From contig NZ_WOFB01000007.1 of assembly GCF_009733865.1 (NCBI RefSeq), positions 124,001-188,000 on the forward strand: a DNA stretch of 64,000 nt, written 5' to 3'. The position numbers and the translations under genes are program-made. A model generated the notes under the pieces. That model was not told where the DNA came from, ran no database searches, and saw only the letters and a list, made by a program, of their open reading frames with translations. The stretch is from Oceanobacillus salinisoli. GTDB taxonomy: Bacteria; Bacillota; Bacilli; Bacillales; Amphibacillaceae. Of the stretch, positions 44,287-51,945 are shown one piece after another (position 1 is the stretch's first letter; each line of letters opens with the position of its first letter).

Positions 44287-45806
44287 CTAGGCTATAACTG
44301 GAAAAATATGCTCTTTAAGAAATGCAAGCCCATCTTTTTGATGCACATACCAAGCATCTATGTGTTGACACATCATAATACCGAAGATACGAACATACCA
44401 CATCATGGTGGAACGATGTCTACCAGCTTCTAAGTGGTAATCAACTTTCTCGCGTTTATTCGACCGTTCTACGGAAGTACGGCGTTTATAGATGGCTTTC
44501 CATTTATCTGTTTCCCTTGATGTTTTAGGGAACAAACGCAGATTATCTTTCGGATGCGTATGGTATGTACGTCCGTACTTGGCGGTGGAACAAGGTGTTT
44601 TACAAGCGTTTTTTGTCCCACAAGCTAATGGGCAGCGCCATTTCTGACGATTCTGGGTACGATCATAACCATTCGGCTTCATCTTTTTACCGATAGGACA
44701 AATGGGCACGCCTTCTGGCGAAATTTTAATATCTGTTCCTGTTTCTATGTTTTTCTTGGCCCGTTAATTCAGATCGATAATTAGTTCTACATTCTTATGA
44801 TCAATGAGTTTATAAATAGCTTCTGCGTCATGCGCTGCATCAAGAAGCATTTTATCTACTGCGCCCAAGTTGAATCGCTGCGAAAATTCCGCCCAACTGA
44901 CGACAAAGTTTACTGAGTCGTGGGTAGAAGCCAAATGTAAACGTGGAAATAAAGGCAAATCATATGGGCTGTCGCAAGCGTCAATCATATAGAGATGGTA
45001 TCCATTAAAATACTTCTCTCGATGACTACCCCATCCACTGTCGCAGTCAGGCTGGCTGGGAGTAAATGCGACCATGATCACACTGCGCTATACCTTGGGC
45101 GCGACAATCACAAGTGGGCTTACTTCGGGTGTGGGAATCGGTGGCGACGGGCGTGCCGTCACCAGCAACGTTAAGTTGATTCACATCCTCGAGCAATCCT
45201 AATTTAACTGAGATAGTTAGAATTTGACTTTGAAAGAAATCGAATAGGCGATCAGATGGGAGTTCCTTTTTCTGATCTAGTCTAGGAATCATCCATTCAA
45301 CCAAACGCTTCACCCGGCCATGTGTTGCCGTTAGCGCCTTTTCACCTTTCTTGCCTTTTTTTGGTTTCCGTTTACGTGACTTTTTACTTTTCTTTTTATG
45401 GGTTCGATTCTTTTTTTCACTCGCCCATAGTCTTCCGAAAAAGTCATAAAAGGTACCGACTCCAGGAATATCTCCTGGTTCGAATCCGCTTAAAATAGCG
45501 TAAAGGGGTGTGGTAAAGTTCCTCAACCCACTTCGTAATACCTATCGTGGGATTCGTTAAAATAAACAAAAGATACGAGCGAAACATAGAAGCTGGATCC
45601 CGTGGAGCTGGTCCTCTATTTCCATAAACATCACTTAATAATGTAGTGATTTTGGAAAGGTCAGTTATCCATAGTTTCGTAATCACAGGCCAATCCTTAT
45701 TCCTGAGAACAAGGATACCATTGCCAGAAAAATGTTTTTGAAGCTGGTTCATGACAAAATCTTGATATTCTTCGTGGGAAGCGAAAACTGGTTTCATAAA
45801 AAACAC
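44287..45806 (-). mobile_element. Dead IS1182-like transposase gene
   Basis: Read right to left, four consecutive frame pieces make one transposase: 45806-45444 (start MKPVFASHEEYQDF at ATG 45797 after GAGGTG), 45526-45047 (TFYDFFGRLW, then a Lys-rich stretch), 45081-44764 (GYHLYMIDACDS, DAAHDAEAIY, IDLN) and 44709-44287 (RRTSVERSNKREKVDYHLE). Two frameshifts and one in-frame TAA (after IDLN) separate them. The domain order, N-terminal DUF772-like part, DDE core and a YKRRTSVER motif with the last acidic residue, fits the IS1182 group of DDE transposases. Terminal inverted repeats were not identified with confidence. Not functional as it stands. Confidence 0.82.
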
Positions 45807-45953
45807 CTCAATCTTAGTTTGTAAGGAAAAAAATCTCCCTTTAACCGCAATTATTTAGGTGATTTTGAAAAGTCAAGTGATTTCTTTAGCGACTTTTATG
45901 ACAATATTTCGACACTTGGTTTTTAGTTCGTAATATTGATTATAATAAAAAAA

Positions 45954-46032
45954 CTCCTACAAGGTAGGAGGGAAATCAAATTGGTGAGGTAAGAAATCCT
46001 TGCCCCATCTGACTCGGTAAATGCCGAGAGTC
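45954..46032 (+). ncRNA. Candidate structured leader RNA (three hairpins)
   Basis: Three adjacent hairpins: CTCCTAC-AAG-GTAGGAG (45954-45970), GGTAAG...CTTGCC (about 45988-46003, one wobble) and CTCGG-TAAATG-CCGAG (46013-46028, extendable by GA/TC). A possible promoter precedes them (TATAAT 45941-45946 with a weak TTGGTT at 19-base spacing), and AAAAGGAGGG with short frames follows at about 46040. The layout resembles a 5' regulatory leader, but no known riboswitch core was recognised. The frames after it stop within 12 codons. Confidence 0.35.
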
Positions 46033-46504
46033 TATTATTTTAAAAGGAGGGATATGAATGGGGTCAATTCGGCTATTATGAAGTCATAATATTGTCATAC
46101 TAAGTCTACTTGAACATGAATACCTTATTCAAAATAATAGTCAAAGTCGAGGGCAATCAATGTAAACAACAAATCTATCAATTTTTTTACAGGGTTAATG
46201 GCAGAGCAGGTGAAAGAGTGTTTATCGAACTCTTCCATGGGTGAAATAAATGGCTACTAATCTCCTAAGATTCATACGTAGAATTTTAACTGTTGAGAAG
46301 CATTGGAAAGTGGCGGCCTTTTCTAGTTCAACTTTTACAATTTTTGAAAATGATTCGGCACCTTTTGCAGTAATATGAAATCAAAATTGATGAGTAATTA
46401 CTACAAAGAGGTGAACTAACTAAAGTTATTTACATGGAATGTGTAATTATCAACAATTAATTTTCTTATTTTTAAAACTATATTTATTAAAGGGGGAGAA
46501 AAGT
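46033..46504. other. Gene-free stretch before the second TRAP operon
   Basis: Only very short frames: one at about 46058 (MGSIRLL) after AAGGAGGG, and one of 20 codons from ATG 46199 with no ribosome binding site. AAGAGT and ACTCTT near 46214-46232 can pair. No convincing promoter for the TRAP operon was found here. Confidence 0.4.
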
Positions 46505-47602
46505 TTGAAGAAGATACTTATTGTAACATGTATTTTGATCTTGGGATTGTTGACAGGTTGCCTTAATAATAGTCAAGAAGCATCAAGTGAGGGTGACGGG
46601 GGTGGTTCATCACAAGAGACTTATAAATGGGTTGCTCATTCCCCTTGGCCAGAAGGCACAGCCTTACAAATAATGGCCGAGGAAATCGCTAAAGACATCA
46701 CAGAGGCATCGAATGGCAGGCTGACAGTTGAAATGCATGCATCTGGGGAGATTGTTCAACCTACTGAACTATTGGATGCAGTTGAAAGTGGAACAGTTGA
46801 TGCGATTCACAGTTGGGATGGTTACTGGGTTGGAAAAGTGCCACAAGTTGCGTTATTTGCATCTGTTCCAATGGGGTTGAATGAACAGGAATATGCGGGT
46901 TGGATTACCCAGGGTGAGGGTAGAGAATTATGGCAGCAAGCTTATGATGAGGCCGGATATAATTTAAAAATATTAGATGCAGGTGCTGGTACTCCTGAAA
47001 TCTTCTATCACTCCAATGTACCAATCCGTGCATTAGAAGACTTTAAAGGACTCAAAGTAAGAGCAGTGGGTGACTGGGGCGCCATATTGGACCGTGTCGG
47101 GGCATCCGTTGTTTCCGTCAACGGCTCAGAATTATACCAATCCTTGGAGCGTGGAGTAGTGGATGCGGTAGAGTATTCCGGTCCTGCATCGAACCTACCA
47201 TTAGGGTTTCATGAAGTCGCAGAATATTTGATCACACCATCCCTTCACCAGCCTGGTAGTGTTTCAAGTTTTATTATCAATCAAAAGAAATGGGATGAAC
47301 TTCCGGGGGATTTGAAGGAAATTGTTCGGCTTGCAACTGAAAACATGTGGGGGAAAGGCTTTTCTCTGTTAGCGAAGGAAGATATGCAAGCAATGAGTGA
47401 ATACCGAAAGCTTGAGGAAGAAGGACAAATTGAAATCATCAGATTTGAGGAAGAATCTCAAAAGGAATTGAAACAGATTATTGATCAGTACTATGAAGAG
47501 CGATCTGAGGAAGACCCATTATTTAAAAAGATTTGGGAGTCTCAACAAAGTTTTGCTGAAAAGTATAATTATTGGAAGGATGCAATGACTCCCGATTATT
47601 AA
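46505..47602 (+). CDS. dctP: TRAP transporter receptor lipoprotein (DctP family), system 2
   Basis: Receptor of 365 residues. TTG 46505 is the start: AGGGGGAG sits 7 bases upstream and the protein then opens with KKILIVTCILILGLLTGC, a lipoprotein signal with lipobox LTGC (Cys19); the longer frame from 46439 would bury the signal. DctP marks: GRLTVEMHASGEIVQPTELLDAVESG, GLKVRAVGDWG with the conserved carboxylate-binding Arg, and LYQSLERGVVDAVEYSGP. It resembles the subgroup that binds 2-oxo acids or larger carboxylates (PLGFHEVAEYL). Codon use is slightly less AT-rich than its neighbours. Confidence 0.9.
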   Translation: MKKILIVTCILILGLLTGCLNNSQEASSEGDGGGSSQETYKWVAHSPWPEGTALQIMAEEIAKDITEASNGRLTVEMHASGEIVQPTELLDAVESGTVDAIHSWDGYWVGKVPQVALFASVPMGLNEQEYAGWITQGEGRELWQQAYDEAGYNLKILDAGAGTPEIFYHSNVPIRALEDFKGLKVRAVGDWGAILDRVGASVVSVNGSELYQSLERGVVDAVEYSGPASNLPLGFHEVAEYLITPSLHQPGSVSSFIINQKKWDELPGDLKEIVRLATENMWGKGFSLLAKEDMQAMSEYRKLEEEGQIEIIRFEEESQKELKQIIDQYYEERSEEDPLFKKIWESQQSFAEKYNYWKDAMTPDY

Positions 47603-47671
47603 ATCAATAATGCTATTTTAATTGAATAGTAAAGTATTCCTTTTTTTTAAAAATGGATCATTGAAAAAGCT

Positions 47672-47710
47672 GGGCAGCAGTTCAGATGGGGAGGTATAAT
47701 ACTGCTGCTC
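47672..47710 (+). promoter_or_regulatory. Hairpin between receptor and permease genes of TRAP system 2
   Basis: GGGCAGCAGT pairs with ACTGCTGCTC (one G-U wobble) around 19 bases, followed by ATTTTCTT. Probably a leaky terminator or RNA-stability element that keeps receptor output above permease output. Confidence 0.5.
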
Positions 47711-47741
47711 ATTTTCTTCAAATCTAATAACGATGAGGTAG

Positions 47742-48254
47742 GTGAGCAGGTTGAAAAAAATGATTAGTATCATAGAATCTTTAGGGGAATGGGCAGGGAA
47801 AATTGCTAGTTGGTTTGTTTTGGCCGTTATTTTAATCTTAACCTATGAAGTAATTTCCCGGCATTTATTTAATAGTCCAACGATTTGGGCCTATGATCTG
47901 AGCTACATGCTTGGAGGTTCTGCCGCCTTTTTAGGAATGGCATGGGTGTTAAAGAATAAACAACATATTAGGGTAGATGTATTTTATGAAAGGTTGTCAG
48001 AACGCAAAAAAGCTATATATGATATCGTTTTAGCCCTGATTTTACTTTTCCCTTTACTAATTGTTGGTTTTGTCAATTCATTGGATGTTGCTATTTTATC
48101 CCTTTTGAGAGAGGAAGCTATTGTTTCCGGCTCATGGAGGCCGCTTGCTTTCCCGATTCGTATGGTAATTCCACTATCATTGGGACTTCTGTTTTTACAA
48201 GGGCTTGCTGATTTGATTCGAAATATATATTTATTACTGGGAAGGAGGATATAA
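47742..48254 (+). CDS. dctQ: TRAP transporter small permease (DctQ), system 2
   Basis: Membrane protein of up to 170 residues with four hydrophobic helices and the family segment YEVISRHLFNSPTIWAYDLSYML after helix 1, which is typical of DctQ. The start is uncertain: GTG 47742 is only 3 bases from GATGAGG, while TTG 47751 or ATG 47760 (after AGCAGG) would give slightly shorter proteins. It ends one base before dctM, whose ribosome binding site AAGGAGG lies inside its last codons. Confidence 0.88.
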   Translation: MSRLKKMISIIESLGEWAGKIASWFVLAVILILTYEVISRHLFNSPTIWAYDLSYMLGGSAAFLGMAWVLKNKQHIRVDVFYERLSERKKAIYDIVLALILLFPLLIVGFVNSLDVAILSLLREEAIVSGSWRPLAFPIRMVIPLSLGLLFLQGLADLIRNIYLLLGRRI

Positions 48255-49580
48255 ATGGACTTTTACTCCTTAATCGTTTTTGTTCTAATGATTGTCGGGC
48301 TCTTGATTGGGATTTTTTCCGGCTATTACTTATTTGCAGTTCTAGGGGGCTTGGGCCTAATCTTTGGGTTGTTATTTTGGGATTATGCCGTCATTAACTT
48401 AGTTACGACAAGTGCCTTTTCAACCTTGGGGAATTACACGATGCTTGCTGTTCCATTATTTATCTTTATGGGCAATATTATGGAAAAGTCGGGATTAGCA
48501 GGTAAAATCTTTCATTCTCTTAGTTTACTTCTGGGACGTTTAAAAGGGGGACTTGCCGTTGCCGCATTGATAATCTCTTTACTATTTGCAGCAAGTACGG
48601 GAATAGTTGGGGCAACAGTGGTAACCATGGGGCTGTTGTTTTTACCGGCCATGTTGGATAGAAAATACGATCCAAAACTGGCAACAGGGGTAATTAATTC
48701 AGGTGGTACCCTTGGAATTCTCCTTCCACCAAGCATCATGCTAATCGTTTATGGACCAATGGCGCAAATTTCCGTGGGCCAATTATTTTACGCTGTGTTA
48801 ATTCCTGGAATACTTTTGGGGATTGTCTACATTATTTACGTACTGATTGTTGCCCATGTGAAACCAGATTCTGCCCCGGCAATTCCTAAGGAAGAGCTAG
48901 CAAAATACACCTTAAAAGACAAAGTAATAGGTGTTTTTCATATTTTGCCGATTGCCGTCATCATATTGGCTGTCCTTGGTTCAATTTGGTTTGGAATTGC
49001 CCCACCGACTGAAGCGGCGGCCATTGGCTCACTTGCAGCCATGATTGTTGCTTTATGCTATGGAAAATTGAATATAAAAGTTTTGAAAGAAACAGTGTTT
49101 AACACTTTACAAACAACGAGCATGATCTATGCGATTTTATTTTTGGGAACTTTTTTTGTCAGCGTTTTCATGCGTTTGGGTGGTGGAGATATCGTTAAAG
49201 AAGCTTTCTTATCATTATCACTCGGAAAGTGGGCAATTCTGGCAATTATGCTATTAGTTGTGTTTATATTGGGAATGCTTATGGACTGGATTGCTTCACT
49301 ATTAATTATTGTCCCAATTTTCACGCCTATTGCAGCTGATTTAGGCTTTGATCCGATATGGTTTGCAGCAATTATCTGTATCATGTATCAATCATCCTTT
49401 ATTACTCCACCATTTGCCCCAGCAATTTTTTATTTAAAAGGGGTTGCTCCTAAGGGTGTGAAAACAGGAGATATCATGAAAGGGGTCATTCCGTTTGTGT
49501 TGCTACAAGTTTTCGTCCTAATCCTTTGCATCATTTTTCCGGAAATTATTCTATGGCTCCCAAGCAAAATAATTCAGTAA
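48255..49580 (+). CDS. dctM: TRAP transporter large permease (DctM), system 2
   Basis: Permease of 441 residues. Marks: AVPLFIFMGNIMEKSGL, LFAASTGIVGATVVTMG, GVINSGGTLGILLPPSIMLIVYG (substrate/ion loop 1), PPTEAAAIGSLAAMI and SSFITPPFAPAIFYLKGV (loop 2). About 12 membrane spans. It belongs to a different DctM branch from the one at 36255 (GILLPPSI against GILIPPST, FAPAIFYLKG against VGLNCFVLNG), so the two systems are not recent duplicates. ATG 48255. Confidence 0.92.
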   Translation: MDFYSLIVFVLMIVGLLIGIFSGYYLFAVLGGLGLIFGLLFWDYAVINLVTTSAFSTLGNYTMLAVPLFIFMGNIMEKSGLAGKIFHSLSLLLGRLKGGLAVAALIISLLFAASTGIVGATVVTMGLLFLPAMLDRKYDPKLATGVINSGGTLGILLPPSIMLIVYGPMAQISVGQLFYAVLIPGILLGIVYIIYVLIVAHVKPDSAPAIPKEELAKYTLKDKVIGVFHILPIAVIILAVLGSIWFGIAPPTEAAAIGSLAAMIVALCYGKLNIKVLKETVFNTLQTTSMIYAILFLGTFFVSVFMRLGGGDIVKEAFLSLSLGKWAILAIMLLVVFILGMLMDWIASLLIIVPIFTPIAADLGFDPIWFAAIICIMYQSSFITPPFAPAIFYLKGVAPKGVKTGDIMKGVIPFVLLQVFVLILCIIFPEIILWLPSKIIQ

Positions 49581-49739
49581 CTGCAAATATAAGTTTAGGA
49601 CCAGGCAAGCTATAAAAAATCAAGGCAGGATTGTTCGTCGAAAGTATCCAAAAAACAGATTTAGGAAAAATTCAAAATTCTAAATGGCACGGAAATTATT
49701 CTGATTTGTCAGTGGAAAATCTAAATTAGGGGTGGTTAG

Positions 49740-51296
49740 ATGGAATTGATTAATCAACTAGTAGATAGACGTATGGAGGAAACACCAAATAAAACATATC
49801 TGTTTACTAAGCATGAAGAAATTACCTATAAAGATTTATACCAAACGGTTAATCGGTTGGCAGTATCTTTAAAGTCTTTTGGAGTTGAGAAAGGTGATCG
49901 CGTTGGTCTATATTTAAATAACTCTCCAAACTTTTTGTATAGCTGGTTTGCCTTAAATCGCCTTGGGGCAATCATGGTTCCAATCAACACTTCATTGCTA
50001 AGCAAGGAAACCTTATATATTTTGCAAGATAGTCAAGTAAAAGGAATTATTAGTGAGGAAAGTGCTATACCGGCAATCATCAATCCGATTTTGTCCCAGT
50101 GCAGCTCGATTGAATTTAGTATCAATGTTGGTGATAAGGAGTTTGACGGATGGCATTCTATTTCAAATCTTTTAGAAAATGATGGAGTAATAGATACGGT
50201 AGTCTTGGAAGAGACAAATTTGGCTTCCATACTGTACACCTCGGGAACAACAGGAAATCCTAAAGGAGTCATGTGTCCGACTCGATACTATTATTATTTA
50301 GCGAAGGGGTTTGTTGATACTTTGCTTCTCAAAGAGAATGATCGGTTGATGACGTGTTTGCCTTTATTTCATATGAATGCTCAGGTGATTACAGTAACCG
50401 CTTCGCTTTTAAGTGGAGCTAGTGTCATTTTATTGGAAGGATTTAGTGCTTCTAGTTTTTGGAAAGATGTAGCTCATTTTAAACCAACCGTATTTTACTA
50501 CTTGGGTTCTATTTTGCCAATTTTAATGAAACTTCCAGTAACTGAGGAAGAAAAGATGAGTACATTAAGGGTGGCCGTTGGTGCGCAGGCGGATGCTTCT
50601 AAACTAGAACAATATGAAACTAGGTGGAACTTAAAGATGATTGAATTATATGGAATGACGGAAGGAGGCGGAACAATCAATCCGCTCAATGCCAGAAAAC
50701 CTGGTTCCTGTGGTAAAGCCTATAGCAATCATGAGTTAAGGATTGTCAATGAACAAGATGAATTCTTGCCGGCAAATACTGCTGGAGAGATTGTCTTCCG
50801 TGGTCCATCTTTAACACTGGGTTATTGGAACAATAAAGAAGAAACAGATAAAGCCTATCGAAACGGTTGGATGCATTCGGGTGATATTGGCTATATGGAT
50901 GAAGAAGGGTATTTGTATTTTCTTGACCGCAAAAAAGACATTATCCGCAGAAGTGGAGAAAATATCTCGCCAGCGGAAGTCGAGAAAGTCTTGATGGCAC
51001 ACCCAAGTATTGTTGAAGCCGCCTGTATTGCTGTCCCGGATGAAATTAGAAACGAAGAGGTAAAGGCTTATTTGGTAGTCAAGGAAGGGGAACTAGTTAG
51101 ACCAGAGGAAATCATTGAATGGTGTGAAAATAACCTGGCAAAATTTAAGATTCCTAAATATATTGAATTTCGCTCTCAACTACCAAAAACGAAAACATTA
51201 AAGATTCAAAAGAACATACTAAAACAGGAAAAGGCAGATTTACGAATTGGGGCTTGGGACTCCACACTGAAAAGAATCTATTCAAAAGAAAGATGA
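49740..51296 (+). CDS. AMP-forming acyl-CoA ligase, CaiC-like
   Basis: ANL ligase of 518 residues. P-loop YTSGTTGNPKG, PLFHMNAQ, LYGMTEGGG at A5, WMHSGDIGYMDEEGYL, and C-terminal PKTKTLKIQKNIL, again the KIQK variant seen at 31314. ATG 49740 after AGGGGTGG. Follows TRAP system 2 after 159 bases and probably activates the acid that system imports. A TGGCACG at 49685 upstream is not a complete sigma-54 promoter. Confidence 0.9.
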   Translation: MELINQLVDRRMEETPNKTYLFTKHEEITYKDLYQTVNRLAVSLKSFGVEKGDRVGLYLNNSPNFLYSWFALNRLGAIMVPINTSLLSKETLYILQDSQVKGIISEESAIPAIINPILSQCSSIEFSINVGDKEFDGWHSISNLLENDGVIDTVVLEETNLASILYTSGTTGNPKGVMCPTRYYYYLAKGFVDTLLLKENDRLMTCLPLFHMNAQVITVTASLLSGASVILLEGFSASSFWKDVAHFKPTVFYYLGSILPILMKLPVTEEEKMSTLRVAVGAQADASKLEQYETRWNLKMIELYGMTEGGGTINPLNARKPGSCGKAYSNHELRIVNEQDEFLPANTAGEIVFRGPSLTLGYWNNKEETDKAYRNGWMHSGDIGYMDEEGYLYFLDRKKDIIRRSGENISPAEVEKVLMAHPSIVEAACIAVPDEIRNEEVKAYLVVKEGELVRPEEIIEWCENNLAKFKIPKYIEFRSQLPKTKTLKIQKNILKQEKADLRIGAWDSTLKRIYSKER

Positions 51297-51400
51297 CTAC
51301 ATTTGAAGAAATAGAGTGGAAACCAAAAGGTGCTTGGGTATACTTTGTGTATTGGATAAAGTAGTGTAAAAATTTATTTTTAAGTGGGAGAACCTATTAT

Positions 51401-51434
51401 AAACCCAAACTTCTCTGAGAAGAGTTTGGGTTTT
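51401..51434 (+). terminator. Terminator after the ligase
   Basis: AAACCCAAACT pairs with AGTTTGGGTTT (11 bp) around TCTCTGAGAAG, with a T-run of four at the right side of the stem. The hotdog gene starts 50 bases further on, so some read-through or a separate promoter must serve it. Confidence 0.75.
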
Positions 51435-51483
51435 CAGAGGTGTTTACTTAATGCAAATTGACAAAAGTGGTAGGAGGAATAAA

Positions 51484-51858
51484 GTGCTAAAAATAGGTGA
51501 TGTCTTTACATGGGAGAGAACTTTTACAAAAGAAGATGTTTTGGAGTTTGGACGAATTTCGGGTGATCAAGGTGAGCATCATATAGAACCTGATGAAAAT
51601 GGACTTTTAATGGTTCAGGGTTTATTAACTGCAAGTATAGGAACCAAGATTGGTGGTGATTTAAACTATATTGCAAGGGAGATGGTGAATGAATTTATTC
51701 GTCCAGTTTTTACTGGAGACACCATTACATGTGAAATTAGTCTTACGAATGTTCAACAGTTGGAAAGTTTTAAAAAGCTGGAAATGAAGACGATATATCG
51801 TAATCAAAAAGGGAAAGAAGTAATAATTGGGTCAAGTTATGGAATAATTCGGGACTAA
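51484..51858 (+). CDS. MaoC-like hotdog protein, possible (R)-enoyl-CoA hydratase
   Basis: Protein of 124 residues. GTG 51484 is the start: AGGAGG lies 6 bases upstream, and the in-frame ATG at 51451 only 17 bases past the terminator has no site. FTKEDVLEFGRISGDQGEHH resembles the hydratase-2 motif (FxxxSGDxNPxH), with Asp and His at the catalytic positions but NP replaced by GE; VQGLLTASIGTKIGG is the usual helix. It may hydrate trans-enoyl-CoA to the (R)-hydroxy form or be a non-catalytic relative. Confidence 0.75.
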   Translation: MLKIGDVFTWERTFTKEDVLEFGRISGDQGEHHIEPDENGLLMVQGLLTASIGTKIGGDLNYIAREMVNEFIRPVFTGDTITCEISLTNVQQLESFKKLEMKTIYRNQKGKEVIIGSSYGIIRD

Positions 51859-51867
51859 GTAAATTGG

Positions 51868-51899
51868 ACCACACATATTTAGATATGTGTGGTATTTTT
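51868..51899. terminator. Terminator between convergent genes
   Basis: ACCACACATAT and ATATGTGTGGT form a perfect 11-bp stem around TTAG, followed by ATTTTTA on the right. It ends the hotdog gene and may also stop the convergent activator gene. Confidence 0.88.
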
Positions 51900-51945
51900 A
51901 ATATCAATTGATTACCCTATTTAACCGAAATACAAAACCTCTTGT

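Noticed and set aside
45807-45930. Terminal inverted repeats of the dead transposase
   Set aside because: Several short similarities to the left flank exist (for example GGTGATT), but none forms a consistent pair of element ends.
46354-46369. TCGGCACCTTTTGC before TRAP system 2 as a sigma-54 promoter
   Set aside because: Only eight bases separate GG and GC; sigma-54 needs ten.
49685-49700. TGGCACG upstream of the ligase at 49740 as a sigma-54 promoter
   Set aside because: The -24 part is perfect, but the -12 position reads AT instead of GC at the required ten-base spacing.
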